Assembly (NCBI RefSeq): GCF_001517425.1
Contig: NZ_FBWL01000159.1
Span: 1-64,000 of the forward strand
Direction: 5' to 3'
Source: Clostridium sp. C105KSO13
Lineage (GTDB): Bacteria > Bacillota > Clostridia > Lachnospirales > Lachnospiraceae
DNA: 64,000 nt
Part shown: positions 17,838 to 26,654 of the stretch, in pieces
Numbering within the stretch: the first letter of the stretch is position 1
Layout: each line of letters starts with the position of its first letter
Made by a program: the position numbers and the translations under genes
The notes under the pieces: generated by a model
What the model saw: only the letters and a program-made list of their open reading frames with translations
Databases searched by the model: none
What the model was told of the DNA's origin: nothing

Positions 17838-18671
17838 TTAAAACTCCTCGTATGAGCTGGGATCCTGATTGTTTAAGCGCCCATCATCACGTGTTAACTT
17901 GCATATTGTGTGCATTTCTTCTTCGGTTAATGCAAAATCGAATATCGAAATATTTTCTAATTGATGCTGAGCAGAACCAGCCTTAGGGATTGGCAGTGTA
18001 CCCAGCTGAATGTGCCAGCGCAGGATAATCTGTGACACTGTTTTAGTATGTTCTGCCGCTATCTTTTGGATTGCTTCATTTGTCAGGATTTCATTTCCTC
18101 TCCCCAGAGGGCTCCATGCTTCTGTCAATATGCCATGCTCTGTATTCCAGCCGCGCACCTCCTGCTGGTTGAAGCGGGGATGTAGTTCAATCTGATTCAC
18201 GCTTGGCAGGACACCGGTTTCTTTCTCCAGCCTCTCTAAATGCTCCGGCAAAAAGTTGCAGACCCCGGCAGATCTTATCAGCCCTCGTTTTTTCGCCTCA
18301 AGCAGTGCCTGCCATGCCTCTACATATCGATCAGTCTTAGGATTCGGCCAGTGTATTAAATACAAGTCATAATAATCCAGACCAGCCCGATACAAAGACT
18401 CCTCTATCGTCTGCAGTGCTTCATTGTAAGCATGGTGACGCCCGGGAAGTTTTGATGTGATAAGTAGTTTTTCTCTTGGAACAGAACAGTCTTTTACTGC
18501 CTTTCCAACGGCTCCTTCGTTCTCATAATTAAATGCACTGTCTATTAAGCAGTAGCCGGCATCAACAGCACTTTTGATAGATGCGACTCCCTTTTTTCCA
18601 TTAAGTCTATATGTACCAAAACCAATAAGCGGTATCTTAAGTCCGTCATTTAATACTTTTACTCCAATCAT
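17838..18671 (-). CDS. Aldo/keto reductase
   Basis: A 277-residue NAD(P)H-dependent oxidoreductase of the AKR superfamily. The tetrad is visible: Asp/Tyr in 'LIDSAFNYENE', Lys in 'LLITSKLPGRHH' and His in 'LYLIHWPNPKTD'; the cofactor segment 'LPIPKAGSAQHQLENI' is near the C terminus. It is most like the AKR5-type 2,5-diketo-gluconate reductase/YvgN group. Substrate unknown. GAGGTAAGAG precedes the ATG. A separate 40-bp gap separates it from udp downstream. Confidence 0.9.
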   Translation of the reverse strand: MIGVKVLNDGLKIPLIGFGTYRLNGKKGVASIKSAVDAGYCLIDSAFNYENEGAVGKAVKDCSVPREKLLITSKLPGRHHAYNEALQTIEESLYRAGLDYYDLYLIHWPNPKTDRYVEAWQALLEAKKRGLIRSAGVCNFLPEHLERLEKETGVLPSVNQIELHPRFNQQEVRGWNTEHGILTEAWSPLGRGNEILTNEAIQKIAAEHTKTVSQIILRWHIQLGTLPIPKAGSAQHQLENISIFDFALTEEEMHTICKLTRDDGRLNNQDPSSYEEF

Positions 18672-18738
18672 CTCTTACCTCATTTCCGCACTGTCTGCGT
18701 TATTCTTTTTATAGTTACACAGCAGCCTTAGCCATATC

Positions 18739-18905
18739 TCATAGATAGTATTTTCCCTGCTTATAAAATGCTGGCCGGCAGCGTCCTTGCTTAAATACCG
18801 TAATACATTCATCTAATGTCCTTACCTCTTCCGGGAAATAAGTTGCATATATTCCTACCTTTTCGTGAATCTGTACTTTATATTTTTGATAATGGTTACA
18901 TATAG
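18739..18905 (-). pseudogene. Possible PHP-domain protein C-terminal remnant
   Basis: Within the 570-bp gap after the aldo/keto reductase, the minus strand reads about 50 codons ending in a stop at 18739, including 'GIYATYFPEEVRTLDECI' and 'GRCRPAFYKQGKYY'. This resembles the end of PHP-family hydrolases. No start or upstream domain remains. The rest of the gap shows nothing else apart from the terminator at 18971. Confidence 0.3.
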
Positions 18906-18970
18906 TGATCTATTCACGTTTGTAACGATGCCTTGCGCTGTAATAACTATTGTTGTTTATATTAAACGTA

Positions 18971-19010
18971 AAAAGTAGCGCCCCTGCTCTGGTAAAGTAA
19001 GGCGCTACTT
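18971..19010 (-). terminator. Terminator after the GH13 pseudogene
   Basis: Perfect 10-bp inverted repeat AAGTAGCGCC/GGCGCTACTT with an 18-base loop; on the minus strand it is followed by a run of five T. It sits 35 bases past the pseudogene stop. Confidence 0.6.
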
Positions 19011-19044
19011 GTAATAAATTATTTTACCGGCAGTTAGGTGTACT

Positions 19045-19882
19045 CTAGTCATCGGCTTTCTTGCTAAGTATATTATAGTCAATACTGTTAAACATGTCAA
19101 ATTCTTTTAAATTAGGGGAGACGTAAAACATGCAGCGTATTTTTGCCTATGTTCCTGCGCCTTGCTTTTTCGCAGCCGGATGGCCTTCTTATGAACGATC
19201 AAAACAGACTCCGGATCTTTGTTTAATCCTGCATCTATTCCCTGCTAGATAAAAGGTATTCCCCGAAGAAATAAATTAACACAGGCCAGCATCTTGATCC
19301 CTTTTGGATTGCGGAGATTTTCCATCAGGTATTTGGTCGCGTATCTTAGCTCATCGTGATTTTCAATAATATTGGCATAGTAACCAACTCCCTGTGCCTT
19401 TACCTGCGTTTCGAAAACCATATCTCTCCACTTTTTAAAGTCATGCTTTGGAGAGTCATACCAACCATGCCCGCCCTTTGTGAGCACCTCACCAGTAAAT
19501 TCAAACATGGTGGAGAAATGTCCATCATCACCATCCAGTTCATAAGAGGGGAGCTCAGGATGTTTTTAATATTAATAATCGCATCAATACGAAAACCTGC
19601 AATTCCTTTGTTAATCCACCAGTTAACCCTGTTAAAAAGTTCTCTTTTTACTTTCGGGTTCTCTCAGTTAAAATCCGGCTGCTCTTTGGCAAAAGCATGT
19701 AAATAGTATAAATCGGTCTTATGTACCGGCTCACAGGTGCTGCCTCCAAAGTAGGAACGGTAATTGGATGGTTCCTTTCCATTCACACCTTTGCGAAAGT
19801 AATAATAGTCTCCATTGGTGTCATTAAAGCTTTTAGGATAAATCAGATATGCGATCTTATCAAGCCACCATCTCTTTTTCAT
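19045..19882 (-). pseudogene. Decayed GH13 alpha-glucosidase / trehalose-6-phosphate hydrolase
   Basis: Fragments of an oligo-1,6-glucosidase or TreC-type enzyme in order. N terminus 'MKKRWWLDKIAYLIYPKSF' at 19882 jumps from 'NDTNGD' straight to 'GKEPSNYRSYFGGS', so over 100 residues of the barrel are missing. 'YYLHAFAKEQPDFN' ends in a stop near 19664; 'WINKGIAGFRIDAI' with the nucleophile Asp lies in the next frame; 'ENHDELRYATKYL' follows at about 19370 and 'LRGIPFI' meets a stop at 19245. Scraps of the C-terminal part continue to 19045. At least two frame changes and internal deletions make it non-functional. It lies 76 bp after feoB. Confidence 0.85.
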
Positions 19883-19958
19883 TCTTGCATATCTCAGTCT
19901 TCTTAAATTCTTCTTATAACGATTATAACGATGCTTATACGCATAAGTATTGATATAG

Positions 19959-22307
19959 TTACAGCCCAATCAACAGCCCAATACCGTGTACAATAAATGC
20001 TGCTGCCCATGCAATTGCACACTGTCCTACAACAATGACCACTGTCCACTTTCCTCCTAGCTCCCGTTTGATGGATGCAACAGCAGCAACGCAAGGTGTA
20101 TATAAAAGGCAGAATACTAATAGTGAAGCTGCCGTTAACGGAGTCAGTATGCTAAACAACATCGATTTCGACGGTATTAGTACAGACAGTGTGGACACCA
20201 CACTTTCTTTTGCCATAAGGCCAGTAATCAGCGCAGTAGAAATCCTCCAGTCTCCAAATCCCAATGGCTTAAAGATAGGAGCAATAATTCCTGCCACTGA
20301 TGCAAGAATACTGTTCTGGGAATCCGCAACCATTTTGAAGTGCAGATCAAAGGTCTGTAAAGTCCAAATAACAATTGTCGCTATAAAAATAATGGTGAAA
20401 GCTCTCTGAAGAAAATCTCTCGCTTTATCCCATAGCAATTGAGCTACATTTTTAGGTCCCGGCATACGGTAATTCGGCAGCTCCATTACAAAAGGCACCG
20501 GCTCTCCTTTAAAAACACCGCCCTTTACCAGAAGTGCCACAAGGATTCCTATCGCAATTCCCACAAAATACAATGCAACCATAACCAGGGCTCCGTGTTT
20601 AGGGAAAAATGCCGCCGTAAAAAATGCATAAATGGGTAGCTTCGCAGAACAGCTCATAAAAGGAGTCAATAATATGGTCAGCTTTCTGTCTCTCTCTGAG
20701 GAAAGTGTTCTGCTTGCCATAACTCCCGGTACAGTACATCCAAATCCAATCAGCATAGGAACGATGCTTCGTCCTGAAAGACCGATTTTTCTTAAAAGCT
20801 TGTCCATAACAAACGCTACCCGCGCCATGTATCCACTGTCTTCAAGTATAGACAGGAAGAAGAAGAGAGTCACAATAATAGGAAGAAAACTCAGCACACT
20901 CCCCACACCATTAAAAATACCATCGATTATCAGCGAATGAAGAGCCGAATTAACATCCAGTGAAATCAGACCTGTGTCGATAATTTTAGTAAGCCAGTTG
21001 ATTCCTTTGTCAAGTAAATCAGCCAAATAAGCGCCGATTACATTAAAAGTCAGCCAGAATACTGCGCCCATAATAGCGATAAAGGCGGGAATAGCAGTAT
21101 ACTTTCCTGTCAGGATCCGATCAATCCTTCTGCTTCTTACATGTTCTTTACTTTCTTTGGGTTTTATTACGGTTGCATCACATAATTTTTGGATAAAATC
21201 AAATCTCATATCCGCAATAGCCGCAGCAGGATCCAGTCCGCGCTCTTTTTCCATCTGAAGGATAATATGTTCAAGTATGTCTTTTTCGTTGGAATCAAGC
21301 TTTAACTTTTCCAGAACAAGGCTGTCCCTCTCTGCCAGCTTTGTGGCTGCAAAACGCATCGGGATTTCTGCTCTCTCCGCGTGATCCTCGATTAAATGCA
21401 TAATACTGTGAATGCATCTGTGTACGGCACTTCCTTTTCCATCAGAAAAGCAGAAGTCAACCCTTCCCGGTCTCTCTTGATACTTTGCCACATGGAGCGC
21501 ATGCTGCATTATTTCGTTAATCCCTTCATTTTTCGCTGCGGAAATGGGGACTATAGGAACTCCCAGCATTTCTTCCATCTCGTTAATTAATATAGAACCG
21601 CCGTTTTCCCGAACTTCATCCATCATATTAAGTGCTATAACCATGGGAACATTTAGCTCCATCAACTGTAAAGTCAAGTATAGATTTCTCTCAATATTTG
21701 ATGCATCAACAATATTTATAATGCCTTTTGGCTTCTCCTGCATTATAAATTCCCGCGTCACAATTTCCTCACTGCTGTAAGGAGACATAGAATAAATTCC
21801 CGGTAAATCTGTCACAAGAGTATTCGGATGCCCCTTTATCACACCATCCTTTCGGTCTACCGTAACCCCCGGGAAATTTCCTACATGCTGGTTTGCTCCC
21901 GTCAATCTATTAAAAAATGTAGTCTTTCCCGAATTCTGGTTTCCCGCAAGTGCAAATGTTAACTTTTCACCATCCTTTAACGGGTGCTCATCTGCTTTCA
22001 CATGATATTTTCCGCCCTCACCCAGTCCAGGATGAGGAATTGGTTTTCTATTTGGACTGCTTATTTTTTCTTCAGCAGGGACATCCAGTTGTTTGATTTC
22101 TATTTTCTGGGCATCGGCCATCCTGATTGTCAATTCATACCCATGTATTCTCAGTTCCAACGGGTCACCCATAGGCGCCAGTTTTACCATCGTGACAACA
22201 GCTCCGGGAATTAGTCCCATATCAAGGAAATGCTGCCTTAAAGCGCCTTCTCCTCCAACGGATAAAATAGAAGCGGATTTCCCAATTTCCAATTTCTCTA
22301 ACGTCAT
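19959..22307 (-). CDS. feoB: Ferrous iron transporter, FeoA-FeoB fusion
   Basis: A 782-residue inner-membrane Fe(II) importer. Residues 1-75 form an FeoA-type SH3-like domain ('GKSASILSVGGEGALRQHFL'); the GTPase domain from about 115 has G1 'GNQNSGKTTFF', G3 'DLPGIYS' and G4 'ALNMMDE'; the membrane part carries two Gate motifs with Cys in 'GFGCTVPGVMASRTL' and a second around 'CLLYTPCVAAVAS'. FeoA and FeoB are usually separate genes. The ATG at 22307 follows GAGG; a TTG two codons earlier is less likely. A 15-bp palindrome upstream may be a Fur-type operator. Confidence 0.95.
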   Translation of the reverse strand: MTLEKLEIGKSASILSVGGEGALRQHFLDMGLIPGAVVTMVKLAPMGDPLELRIHGYELTIRMADAQKIEIKQLDVPAEEKISSPNRKPIPHPGLGEGGKYHVKADEHPLKDGEKLTFALAGNQNSGKTTFFNRLTGANQHVGNFPGVTVDRKDGVIKGHPNTLVTDLPGIYSMSPYSSEEIVTREFIMQEKPKGIINIVDASNIERNLYLTLQLMELNVPMVIALNMMDEVRENGGSILINEMEEMLGVPIVPISAAKNEGINEIMQHALHVAKYQERPGRVDFCFSDGKGSAVHRCIHSIMHLIEDHAERAEIPMRFAATKLAERDSLVLEKLKLDSNEKDILEHIILQMEKERGLDPAAAIADMRFDFIQKLCDATVIKPKESKEHVRSRRIDRILTGKYTAIPAFIAIMGAVFWLTFNVIGAYLADLLDKGINWLTKIIDTGLISLDVNSALHSLIIDGIFNGVGSVLSFLPIIVTLFFFLSILEDSGYMARVAFVMDKLLRKIGLSGRSIVPMLIGFGCTVPGVMASRTLSSERDRKLTILLTPFMSCSAKLPIYAFFTAAFFPKHGALVMVALYFVGIAIGILVALLVKGGVFKGEPVPFVMELPNYRMPGPKNVAQLLWDKARDFLQRAFTIIFIATIVIWTLQTFDLHFKMVADSQNSILASVAGIIAPIFKPLGFGDWRISTALITGLMAKESVVSTLSVLIPSKSMLFSILTPLTAASLLVFCLLYTPCVAAVASIKRELGGKWTVVIVVGQCAIAWAAAFIVHGIGLLIGL

Positions 22308-22340
22308 ATCCAATCCTCAATTCTGTAAAATATAAATATT

Positions 22341-22355
22341 TAATAAAATTTATTA
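22341..22355. promoter_or_regulatory. Possible Fur-type operator upstream of feoAB
   Basis: TAATAAAATTTATTA is a perfect 7-1-7 inverted repeat 34 bases before the feo start. It is AT-rich, so chance cannot be dismissed; geometry equals that of Fur boxes. Confidence 0.4.
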
Positions 22356-22406
22356 TCAAAGATAGTTTGCGCTAACTAATCCCTGTTGTCAATAGGTTTT
22401 GAAAAG

Positions 22407-22447
22407 AAAAAAGTGGAAAAACTTTATCACTAAAGATTACCACTTTT
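22407..22447 (-). terminator. Terminator of the pentitol operon
   Basis: Minus-strand stem AAAAGTGG/CCACTTTT with a 23-base loop and a following T run, about 120 bases after the kinase stop. It separates the sugar operon from feoAB. Confidence 0.6.
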
Positions 22448-22457
22448 CATAATATTT

Positions 22458-22577
22458 TTATATAAGGTACATCTGCTGCAATTGTTTCCGCATTGAATTG
22501 GTAACTCCAAGCGCTTTTTCCAAACTCGCAAGTATCTTGAAATCCAAACCCTGCAAAGATGTTCTTTTATACTTCAA
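22458..22577 (-). pseudogene. Possible Xre-type regulator tail
   Basis: Overlapping the kinase stop in another frame, 39 codons read '...LQGLDFKILASLEKALGVT...' and stop at 22458. The pattern resembles the last helices of Xre-type DNA-binding proteins. Short and unsupported by any other part of a gene. Confidence 0.25.
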
Positions 22578-24075
22578 ACTGCCACCAAACTGTATCCAAT
22601 GCCTGGCTGACTGCCATATACTTCTCATATTTTTTTCGGTAAATATTTATACGCTCAGGGCTGGGATACACTTTTCTTGCTACATGCACCATATGTGCAG
22701 CCGCCTCCTGGTAATTCTTATAAACCCCTGCTGCAATTGCTGCTGCCATACCACAACCCAGAGCCCCCAATTCTTTGGTATCTACTGTTTCCATGGGATA
22801 TCCTATTACATCTGCAAACATCTGTACCCAGACCGGAGAGTTAACCGCTCCGCCGGCCATACGGATTGCCTGCGGCGGCTTTCTCGAGGCTAATAATTTG
22901 TCTATATGAGTTTTATGGGAAAATGCAACGCCCTCGTATATGGCTCTCAATATATGTTCCATACCATGATAGGCTGTCAGCCCAACAAATGCTCCCTTTC
23001 CAAGGGGATGAGCATTGGAACCATACAAGAACGGAAGAAAATATACATCGCTGTCCTCCGGACTTACACTTCCTACTTTTTTATTAATGACATCATATAT
23101 CTCCTGTCCTTCTTCCAGCTTTTCGTATACCATAAAATTTTTCAAAAACCATTCCAGGTTCCCTGCAGATGTTGCACTGCTTTCCTCCACTAAATAATAT
23201 CCGGGTATAGCAAACAGTGAATTCATAGCGATACTGCCATCCATAACAGGTGCCTTTGCTATATATTCATTAATGCTCCAAGTTCCGGCTATAGTACAGA
23301 GTTCCTCCGTAGATGTTACATCCACAGCTACCGCACAGGCATCCACATCAAACATTCCGCCTGCTACAGGGATTCCCTCAGGTAGGCCGGTAAGCTTAGC
23401 AGCTTCTTTCGTAACCTTTCCGCATAAATCACAAGAATACCTTAAAGGCGGCAGTGTGTCATATGTTTCCTGAATTCCCAGTTCTTCTAAAATTGTCTTG
23501 TCAAACTGTGCACTTCTTACATCCATCAGTCCTGAACCCGAAATATCGGTTGCCTCGCTGTACGCCTCTCTGGTTAACCGAAAACGCACGTAATCTTTTA
23601 CTGAAAATACATATTTGATATTGTCGTATATTTCCCTTTGGTTATCTTTAAACCATGCAAGAAGAGCAACCTGCTGACATGCCATAAATTCCTGGCAAAG
23701 CTGTCCATGCAGTTTAGCATGGACCCCGGAATCATACCATTTTTTAGGGTATCTCCAGGCCCGGCTATCTGTAGAAATGATTCCATTATATATAGGTCTG
23801 TCATTCTTGCCCCACAGATAAATGCCTTTTCCGTGTCCGCATACTGCAATACCAATCACATCTTTGGGGTTGATACTCGATTTCTTAAGTGCATCTTTCA
23901 CACATTTGCAGTTTGCCTGCCACAGTTCCTCCATGTCTCTTTCCACATAGCCAGGTTTTGGCGTAATGGCCCGGGTTTTCATGCCTGCCGAAGATATTTG
24001 TACCCCGTCAAGATTAAAAATTGCAGCTTTCGTTGTTGTGCCTCCATTATCAAGGCCTATTACATACTTAGCCAT
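22567..24075 (-). CDS. lyxK: FGGY carbohydrate kinase, L-xylulokinase-like
   Basis: A 502-residue FGGY-family sugar kinase. N-terminal 'VIGLDNGGTTTKAAIFNLDG' is the phosphate loop; 'GIAVCGHGKGIYLWG', 'PVAGGMFDVDACAVAVD' with the catalytic Asp, and 'TIAGTWSINEY' followed by 'EESSATSAGNLEWFL' resemble E. coli LyxK more than XylB or GlpK. The likely reaction is L-xylulose plus ATP to L-xylulose-5-phosphate in the cytoplasm, feeding the 3-epimerase encoded just upstream. GAAAGGAG precedes the ATG. Specificity within FGGY kinases is hard to call; a related ketopentose or tetritol remains possible. Confidence 0.8.
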   Translation of the reverse strand: MAKYVIGLDNGGTTTKAAIFNLDGVQISSAGMKTRAITPKPGYVERDMEELWQANCKCVKDALKKSSINPKDVIGIAVCGHGKGIYLWGKNDRPIYNGIISTDSRAWRYPKKWYDSGVHAKLHGQLCQEFMACQQVALLAWFKDNQREIYDNIKYVFSVKDYVRFRLTREAYSEATDISGSGLMDVRSAQFDKTILEELGIQETYDTLPPLRYSCDLCGKVTKEAAKLTGLPEGIPVAGGMFDVDACAVAVDVTSTEELCTIAGTWSINEYIAKAPVMDGSIAMNSLFAIPGYYLVEESSATSAGNLEWFLKNFMVYEKLEEGQEIYDVINKKVGSVSPEDSDVYFLPFLYGSNAHPLGKGAFVGLTAYHGMEHILRAIYEGVAFSHKTHIDKLLASRKPPQAIRMAGGAVNSPVWVQMFADVIGYPMETVDTKELGALGCGMAAAIAAGVYKNYQEAAAHMVHVARKVYPSPERINIYRKKYEKYMAVSQALDTVWWQFEV

Positions 24076-24090
24076 TTGAGATTTCTCCTT

Positions 24091-24948
24091 TCACAAATTT
24101 GACGGAAGTAATACTTTTGCTTTTTCAAACTGTTCATCCAGAAACCTACGGTTATTTACCAGCACCTTTCCCCAACTTTCTTCTCCGCAGTGCCAAAATT
24201 CCGCCACATACCTGCGGACACCCATTTCATAGAGGGTGGCAATTCCTGCAGGGAAATTTACATTTCCCGTCCCATAGGGAACCTCTCTGAACTTTCCGGG
24301 CAGGGTCTCTTTTAAATGTGCGGCCACTATGTATCCTCTGCCGGTTTCAATATCTGTCAGAATATCCTCTGTTCCATTTGTAATATTTCCCAGGTCTGGA
24401 TACACCATCAAGTAGGGAGAATTTACATAATGAACACTTCTCATGACTTTTTCGACAGTATTCATAAAATCATTTTCCATAGTTTCAATTGCAAGCATTA
24501 CACCATGTGAGGCTGCAAAGTTAACTGCTTTTCTGAGGTTTTTACTAAAACGAAGCCGACTGGTTTCATTGCTGATTTCCTCATAATAACAGTCATATCC
24601 CTGCAGCATAATAAAGCGTATTCCCATTTTCTTTCCGAAAAGAATAGCCTTTTTCAATAACTCGTTTGCTTCGCTTTCCCACTTCTGGCTGCCCAGAGGG
24701 AATTTTCTCTGTGCACTTAAGCACATGGTTTCAATAAAAAACCCCTCCTCTTCCTGAAGCTGACGCAGCTCTGCGATTTTTCTGTCATCCCAGTCCAGAC
24801 GCTTCATTCTATATTCAGTCTCGTCAATACTCATTTCCATATATTCAAAGCCTGCTACCTTTGCTACATGTAGCCGCTCTCTCCAGCCAATGTCTTGTGG
24901 AATAGCTTTTTCATATAATCCCAGACGATAACTGTTTTGAAACTCCAT
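24091..24948 (-). CDS. ulaE: L-ribulose/L-xylulose-5-phosphate 3-epimerase family protein
   Basis: A 285-residue TIM-barrel protein of the sugar phosphate isomerase/epimerase superfamily, close to UlaE/SgaU. It begins with the family-like 'YRLGLYEKAIP', and has metal-site candidates Glu in 'MLAIETMENDFM', Asp in 'MVYPDLGNI', His in 'IVAAHLKETLPG' and Glu in 'RRYVAEFWHCGE'. The expected reaction is L-xylulose-5-phosphate to L-ribulose-5-phosphate. TAGGAGG precedes the ATG. A 4-epimerase (AraD/UlaF type) to reach D-xylulose-5-phosphate is absent from the window. Confidence 0.88.
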   Translation of the reverse strand: MEFQNSYRLGLYEKAIPQDIGWRERLHVAKVAGFEYMEMSIDETEYRMKRLDWDDRKIAELRQLQEEEGFFIETMCLSAQRKFPLGSQKWESEANELLKKAILFGKKMGIRFIMLQGYDCYYEEISNETSRLRFSKNLRKAVNFAASHGVMLAIETMENDFMNTVEKVMRSVHYVNSPYLMVYPDLGNITNGTEDILTDIETGRGYIVAAHLKETLPGKFREVPYGTGNVNFPAGIATLYEMGVRRYVAEFWHCGEESWGKVLVNNRRFLDEQFEKAKVLLPSNL

Positions 24949-24986
24949 AAAAACCTCCTATGGTCATCAAGTGTTAGACCGTAATG

Positions 24987-26594
24987 TCAGTTTGCGACCG
25001 AATAATAATCTCTGTACTCCTTACACTGCATTCCTGTCACTTCCTTAAACACCCGGCTAAAATAGTAAGGACTCCCAAATCCTATTTCCTCTGCGATTTC
25101 ATAAATTTTAAGATTTGTATCTGTCAGCAGCTTCTTTCCTTTCTTAATCCGATATTGATTGAGGTAAGTTACAAAGTTAATCCCCGTTTCTTGTTTGAAG
25201 AGCATAGAAAGATAACTTTTGCTGATTTCTCCGCAGTGCGCCACATCCTCTAAAGTAAAGTTAGATGCATAATGTTCCTCCACATAGGCAAGGGCCTTTT
25301 TCACACTGGCACTGTATCCACTGATTCCTCTACTCATAAAGTCTAAAATACCATTAAAAATATCATGTATATAAACCTCTGTTTCTCCCGCTGATGTAAG
25401 GATATTCCAGTTGTCATAGTCCAACTTGGATGCAAAATTCTCTGTTATCGGTATATTTAATCTTTCCACACTGGATTTGGCAATGGACAAAAAATCTATA
25501 AAGGTATGCTCCACCCCGGTATAGGAACCCTGGTCCTTAACACCAATAAAAACATCATGTATATAAGTGCTCAGCTCCTGACTCTTACCTTCTGTGAGAA
25601 GCCCTAGGATTTTAGAGCTGCTTACATGAGGTCTTGCTTCTTTCTTTTGATTCTCCTCGAATGTCTCGTTATAAACAATATAAGAGTGTTCTTTCTCAGA
25701 GTGCATACCCGTAAGTGCTCCGTCCGTTTTACTTCCGTCAAAAAAACACTGCTGCCTGGCTATTTCTGCTTCCCGCAGAAGTCGAGGCAGGTGTGCTGCT
25801 CTGTCTTTCCGGCTGATTCCACCCTTTAAGAAAACAGAAAAATAGTATTTTATCTTTCTTCCGATTAAAATACTCTTTTCTATACAAGTTTTATTTGTAT
25901 CTGCAAAAGGGTTTACGGGACAAATCAGAGTTATGTAATAATGCATTTGATAAATACTCTCACCATACACCACTTTTGGGAATTCCTCTTCAACCAGAGA
26001 AACCATGGTCTTTGAAAGCATATCTATGCTCTGTTCATTCAACAGCCCGATGCTGCAGAAATATTTAATCACTACATACCCCTCTGCCCCAAAAAGGCCT
26101 TCCGGCGGAGCATCCATTCTGTCAATAGGAATGCAGGCATTAATCTGAGCTTTCGATACATTGTTAGTCAAATATGCTTTCCTCGCCTGTCTGTCGTCCT
26201 GCTGCAATACATGCCTGCTGCTCCGCTGGGCCCCTACAGATTCCAGGGTTGCCAAAAGGGTATCCTCATTAATCTCACTTTTTAAAAGATATTGGGAAAC
26301 TCCCAATTTCATTGCTCTTTTTGCATATTGAAAGTTTTCATAGTTACTTAGAATAATAAATGAAAGTGTTTCACTTATTTTCTTTGCTTCCGTAATGAAC
26401 TCCAATCCATCCATCAGCGGCATTTTAACGTCTACTAATACAATATCCGGCAGAGAGGACCGTACCATTTCCAATGCTTCCTTTCCGTTGGACGCCTCCC
26501 CTGCAACCTTGTAACCGTGCGCTTCCCAGTCTATGGTTGTTTTTAAACCCAAGCGTACTAAAAATTCATCATCTACTATTAAAACGTGGTACAT
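24987..26594 (-). CDS. AraC-type response regulator
   Basis: A 535-residue regulator: an N-terminal receiver domain with phospho-acceptor Asp in 'VLVDVKMPLMDG', a long middle region, and two AraC helix-turn-helix motifs at the C terminus ('FTLEDVAHCGEISKSYLSML' and 'IYEIAEEIGFGSPYYFSRVF'). This is the YesN architecture. The ATG at 26594 follows GGAGG. Its cognate sensor is most likely the YesM-type kinase at 33507, on the other side of the transporter genes. It probably activates the binding-protein promoter at 33388. Confidence 0.92.
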   Translation of the reverse strand: MYHVLIVDDEFLVRLGLKTTIDWEAHGYKVAGEASNGKEALEMVRSSLPDIVLVDVKMPLMDGLEFITEAKKISETLSFIILSNYENFQYAKRAMKLGVSQYLLKSEINEDTLLATLESVGAQRSSRHVLQQDDRQARKAYLTNNVSKAQINACIPIDRMDAPPEGLFGAEGYVVIKYFCSIGLLNEQSIDMLSKTMVSLVEEEFPKVVYGESIYQMHYYITLICPVNPFADTNKTCIEKSILIGRKIKYYFSVFLKGGISRKDRAAHLPRLLREAEIARQQCFFDGSKTDGALTGMHSEKEHSYIVYNETFEENQKKEARPHVSSSKILGLLTEGKSQELSTYIHDVFIGVKDQGSYTGVEHTFIDFLSIAKSSVERLNIPITENFASKLDYDNWNILTSAGETEVYIHDIFNGILDFMSRGISGYSASVKKALAYVEEHYASNFTLEDVAHCGEISKSYLSMLFKQETGINFVTYLNQYRIKKGKKLLTDTNLKIYEIAEEIGFGSPYYFSRVFKEVTGMQCKEYRDYYSVAN

Positions 26595-26654
26595 GCCCGT
26601 CCTCCACCGTTCCTCTCGCATAACATTTGTCCATAAAAGATTTTATATAAACTC

